This document shows, piece by piece, positions 27,373-28,772 of a stretch of DNA of 28,772 bases. The translations under genes were made by a program, and so were the position numbers. Position 1 is the stretch's first letter. Each line of letters begins with the position of its first letter. The notes under the pieces were generated by a model. That model was not told the DNA's origin, searched no databases, and saw only the letters and a list, made by a program, of their open reading frames with translations. Source of the stretch: a virus; the IMG/VR virus record IMGVR_UViG_3300028840_000504, positions 1 to 28,772 of that record, one strand, 5' to 3'.

Positions 27373-27555
27373 ATGATTAAGTCAAAGAAACAAGCCATTC
27401 GCATTACCACGAATGCAGCAAAGCGTAATCCAAAAATTTGCACATATGGCATGAATTACATGCCTCGTGCAGTACGTAGGTTCGTCAAAGACGATTTTTC
27501 GCTTCTAGCAGATATTCGTGAGAAAGCTGCTGCTAACGTTAAACTCAAGCGTTAA
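27373..27555 (+). CDS. Basic small protein, 60 aa
   Basis: ATG 27373 with GGAG six bases upstream. The product MIKSKKQAIRITTNAAKRNP is strongly basic, with TYGMNYMPRAVRRFVKDDFS in the middle and a Lys-rich end. The charge suggests nucleic-acid or ribosome contact, but no fold is recognised. It lies 22 bases beyond the hairpin and 16 bases before the next gene. Confidence 0.6.
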   Translation: MIKSKKQAIRITTNAAKRNPKICTYGMNYMPRAVRRFVKDDFSLLADIREKAAANVKLKR

Positions 27556-27571
27556 TTTGGAGACAACTAGC

Positions 27572-27733
27572 ATGAAAGACGCACAGTGGTATCGCAAAGG
27601 TCATATCCTTCGTCACGCAACCGACGGTCGTGTCGAAGACTGCAAAACCATCAACAATGCCAAGCGGCGTAGCCGTGCTCTGCAAATGGAGCTGGACGGA
27701 GCGCTTGGTCGTGGGTCCGTGAGGATCAACTAA
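27572..27733 (+). CDS. Basic small protein, 53 aa
   Basis: Start ATG 27572 with GGAGA about eight bases upstream; the longer frame to 27518 overlaps the previous gene. The product MKDAQWYRKGHILRHATDGR continues VEDCKTINNAKRRSRALQME and ends LGRGSVRIN. Basic, no membrane part, no recognised family. Followed by a strong terminator, so it closes the operon. Confidence 0.6.
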   Translation: MKDAQWYRKGHILRHATDGRVEDCKTINNAKRRSRALQMELDGALGRGSVRIN

Positions 27734-27752
27734 TCACTCTCCGGTGAAGGTT

Positions 27753-27784
27753 GGTCAGGAGCCGAAAGGCTCCTGGCCCTTTTT
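27753..27784 (+). terminator. Strong intrinsic terminator closing the rightward operon
   Basis: GGTCAGGAGCC and GGCTCCTGGCC form eleven pairs (one G-U) around a GAAA tetraloop, followed by C and five T. All features of an efficient intrinsic terminator are present. It isolates the small-gene operon from the A+T-rich region and the primase-like gene. Confidence 0.9.
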
Positions 27785-27975
27785 AAGAATGGGGGCCAGG
27801 AGAGCTACGGGGATATAGATGAAATCCGCTAGTGAAAGACCGACCATTCATTGTGGTTATTCGACCTGATCGCTGACCCGCCTTTCAACTTTCGTAATTT
27901 ACGAACGTTCCTATCCCCCCATAGAATAATACTTTTTTTTATACCTCTTATTCTTATCTATTAACTAAATTTACT

Positions 27976-28283
27976 GTAAGAATGTAAGAATAGAGAGAAT
28001 AGAGGGTATTAAAGCTCAAAAATCAACAACTTGGTCACCTTACACTTAAATGTAAGAAAACCCTCGACTTACGTAAGTTACTTAAATATAAGTATTTTCT
28101 TATTTGTTAATATATTAACTTACTAAGCATTCTCACGAAATTACTACTTATACTACTGATTTCGTAAGAATACTTAATTTTCAACGACTTACTTATTACA
28201 CTCTTACAACTTTTAAAGAGAACAACCAGAAAACAACTAGTTACAGCTCAAATTTGTAGTGAAAAATGCTTGCCCCAGCTTAC
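27976..28283. repeat. Array of eleven CTTAC/GTAAG elements
   Basis: GTAAG at 27976, 27984, 28052, 28073, 28164; CTTAC at 28039, 28068, 28119, 28188, 28203, 28279. Chance would give about one in this length. On the GTAAG strand several copies share a longer form, T/C-GTAAGAAT (27976, 27984, 28164 and nearly 28052). Three pairs form inverted repeats. The density suggests binding sites for an initiator or regulator. Confidence 0.75.
28217..28236 (+). promoter_or_regulatory. Tandem AGAGAACAA-type element, second copy
   Basis: AGAGAACAA-CC-AGAAAACAA: two 9-bp units with 11-bp period, matching the late-promoter element at 23595-23576 (minus) in all but two of 20 bases, and sharing AAG before and CT after. 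No good -10 is seen 11 bases downstream. Both copies lie close to CTTAC/GTTAC. Confidence 0.6.
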
Positions 28284-28337
28284 AAAGGTGTAATAGTCTG
28301 AGCGCCTCACCGAAGCACAATAAGGAGGTCCAGTCTC

Positions 28338-28772
28338 GTGAAACTCACGTTTCTACGCGCAGCGAATGGCCGTAAATTCGCCAAGTCAATTACCAAAAAC
28401 CAGACTGGATACTCAGTTGAACCTTATCCGAACATCCGAGAAATGCACTCCGAGACCGTTGAGGTCTCAAGTCTCACTGAGTTTAAAGACGCCTTGGTCA
28501 GCTTCGCTGCCAAGGGTTACGCTCTCTTAAAAGGCAACACCAAGAAGCAGCTGGTCAATGAGTCTCGAAAAGGCTCGCATGACCCCATAGCACCCACGTG
28601 GTGGCTCTGTATCGACTTCGATAAGCTCCTAGGTATCACTCACCCTAGACAAGCTCTTCAACTGCTAGGAAACGGTTTACAAGACGTCTCGTTCATCTAC
28701 CAGCCTAGCGCCTCAGCCAGCTATATTGACTCAGCAGACAGTTTTTCCGGGCATCTTTTCCTCCAGCTAGAG
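28338..28772 (+). CDS. Primase-like protein, N-terminal part (cut by window edge)
   Basis: GTG start at 28338, AAGGAGG nine bases upstream; 145 codons open to the window end. Product begins MKLTFLRAANGRKFAKSITK. The segment GYALLKGNTKKQLVNESRKG is followed by TWWLCIDFDKLLG near residue 95-107, a hydrophobic strand ending in D-x-D, and later SASASYIDS...SGHLFLQLE, a Ser-x-His strand. A D-x-D strand followed by an S-x-H strand is the pattern of archaeo-eukaryotic primase/PrimPol catalytic motifs I and II, and similar N-termini occur in phage primase or primase-helicase proteins. The origin-like region upstream supports a replication role. Motif III would lie outside the window. Confidence 0.6.
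   Translation, partial: MKLTFLRAANGRKFAKSITKNQTGYSVEPYPNIREMHSETVEVSSLTEFKDALVSFAAKGYALLKGNTKKQLVNESRKGSHDPIAPTWWLCIDFDKLLGITHPRQALQLLGNGLQDVSFIYQPSASASYIDSADSFSGHLFLQLE

Larger units (their letters stand above)
27785..28337. other. A+T-rich, gene-free region: candidate origin / control region
   Basis: No supportable gene. By my count about 72% A+T over 27901-28260, against roughly half elsewhere. It contains an eight-T run (27933-27940), the inverted repeat TTCGTAA-T-TTACGAA (27891-27905), the palindromes ACTTACGTAAGT (28067-28078) and GTTAATATATTAAC (28106-28119), hairpins CTTACA/TGTAAG (28039-28056) and TACTTA/TAAGTA (28079-28094), ACGAAAT/ATTTCGT (28135-28141 with about 28159-28165), and the CTTAC/GTAAG array. 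A possible -10 TAGAAT (27922-27927) lies beside the first inverted repeat but without a good -35. Directly upstream of a primase-like gene. Confidence 0.7.

Noticed and set aside
27819-27869. 16-codon frame starting MKSASERP after the rightward terminator
   Set aside because: Ribosome site poor, no overlap with neighbours; insufficient support.
1-28772. tRNA genes, CRISPR arrays, insertion sequences, integrase
   Set aside because: No cloverleaf, spaced-repeat array, transposase or recombinase motif was found by reading; the repeats present are protein-coding or control-region repeats.

Overview
The window is part of the genome of a tailed, probably podovirus-type, bacteriophage. The main evidence is one long leftward (minus-strand) operon running terminase small subunit, terminase large subunit, a P22-type portal of about 720 residues, an acidic scaffold protein, and a major capsid protein of the N4 gp56/DUF4043 kind. 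After these come an adaptor, a lysis cassette with M15 endolysin and nested spanins, tail/fibre proteins and internal virion proteins. No tail tape measure, tail tube or sheath gene is visible, which fits a short-tailed phage. AGGAGG-type ribosome sites, sigma70-like promoters and a Rz/Rz1-type spanin pair point to a Gram-negative, probably proteobacterial, host. I cannot name the host. No integrase or repressor is visible.

Layout. 1-23532, minus strand: packaging and virion genes. From the transcription start (right) to the end (left): two small genes including a 27-residue membrane peptide, terS, terL, a 15-residue Lys/Gly peptide, a 56-residue gene, portal, scaffold, capsid plus a small partner, a virion protein, adaptor, lysis cassette, a cluster of small virion or membrane proteins, a 1076-residue fibre with 18 exact 22-residue His-x-His repeats, several tail proteins, an alpha-helical 630-residue protein, and internal virion proteins running off the left edge. 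23533-23919: divergent control region holding an extended -10 promoter for the late operon, a tandem 9-bp direct repeat and a GC-rich, strongly self-complementary leader. 23920-27733, plus strand: at least thirteen small, tightly packed, mostly unrecognised genes, about five of them membrane proteins, ending in a strong terminator. 27785-28337: a gene-free, very A+T-rich stretch packed with CTTAC/GTAAG elements and palindromes. 28338-28772: start of a gene whose product looks like an archaeo-eukaryotic-type primase, cut by the window edge.

How it works together. The minus-strand genes build the procapsid, package DNA, attach the tail and lyse the cell. The capsid gene and its partner form a sub-unit of their own: a near-consensus promoter (partly inside a 12-bp hairpin) lies upstream and a strong intrinsic terminator follows the partner gene, which suits a very abundant protein. 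The plus-strand small genes are probably early or accessory functions. The repeat-rich gap before the primase-like gene is the best candidate replication origin or master control region. It shares a 20-bp tandem element (18 of 20 bases identical, 22 of 24 with the flanks) with the late promoter 4.6 kb away, which suggests one DNA-binding factor acts at both places.

Many real genes here are under 60 codons. I propose nine additional genes of 15-56 codons from Shine-Dalgarno sites and start/stop overlaps. Functions of most small genes are unknown to me and are stated so.
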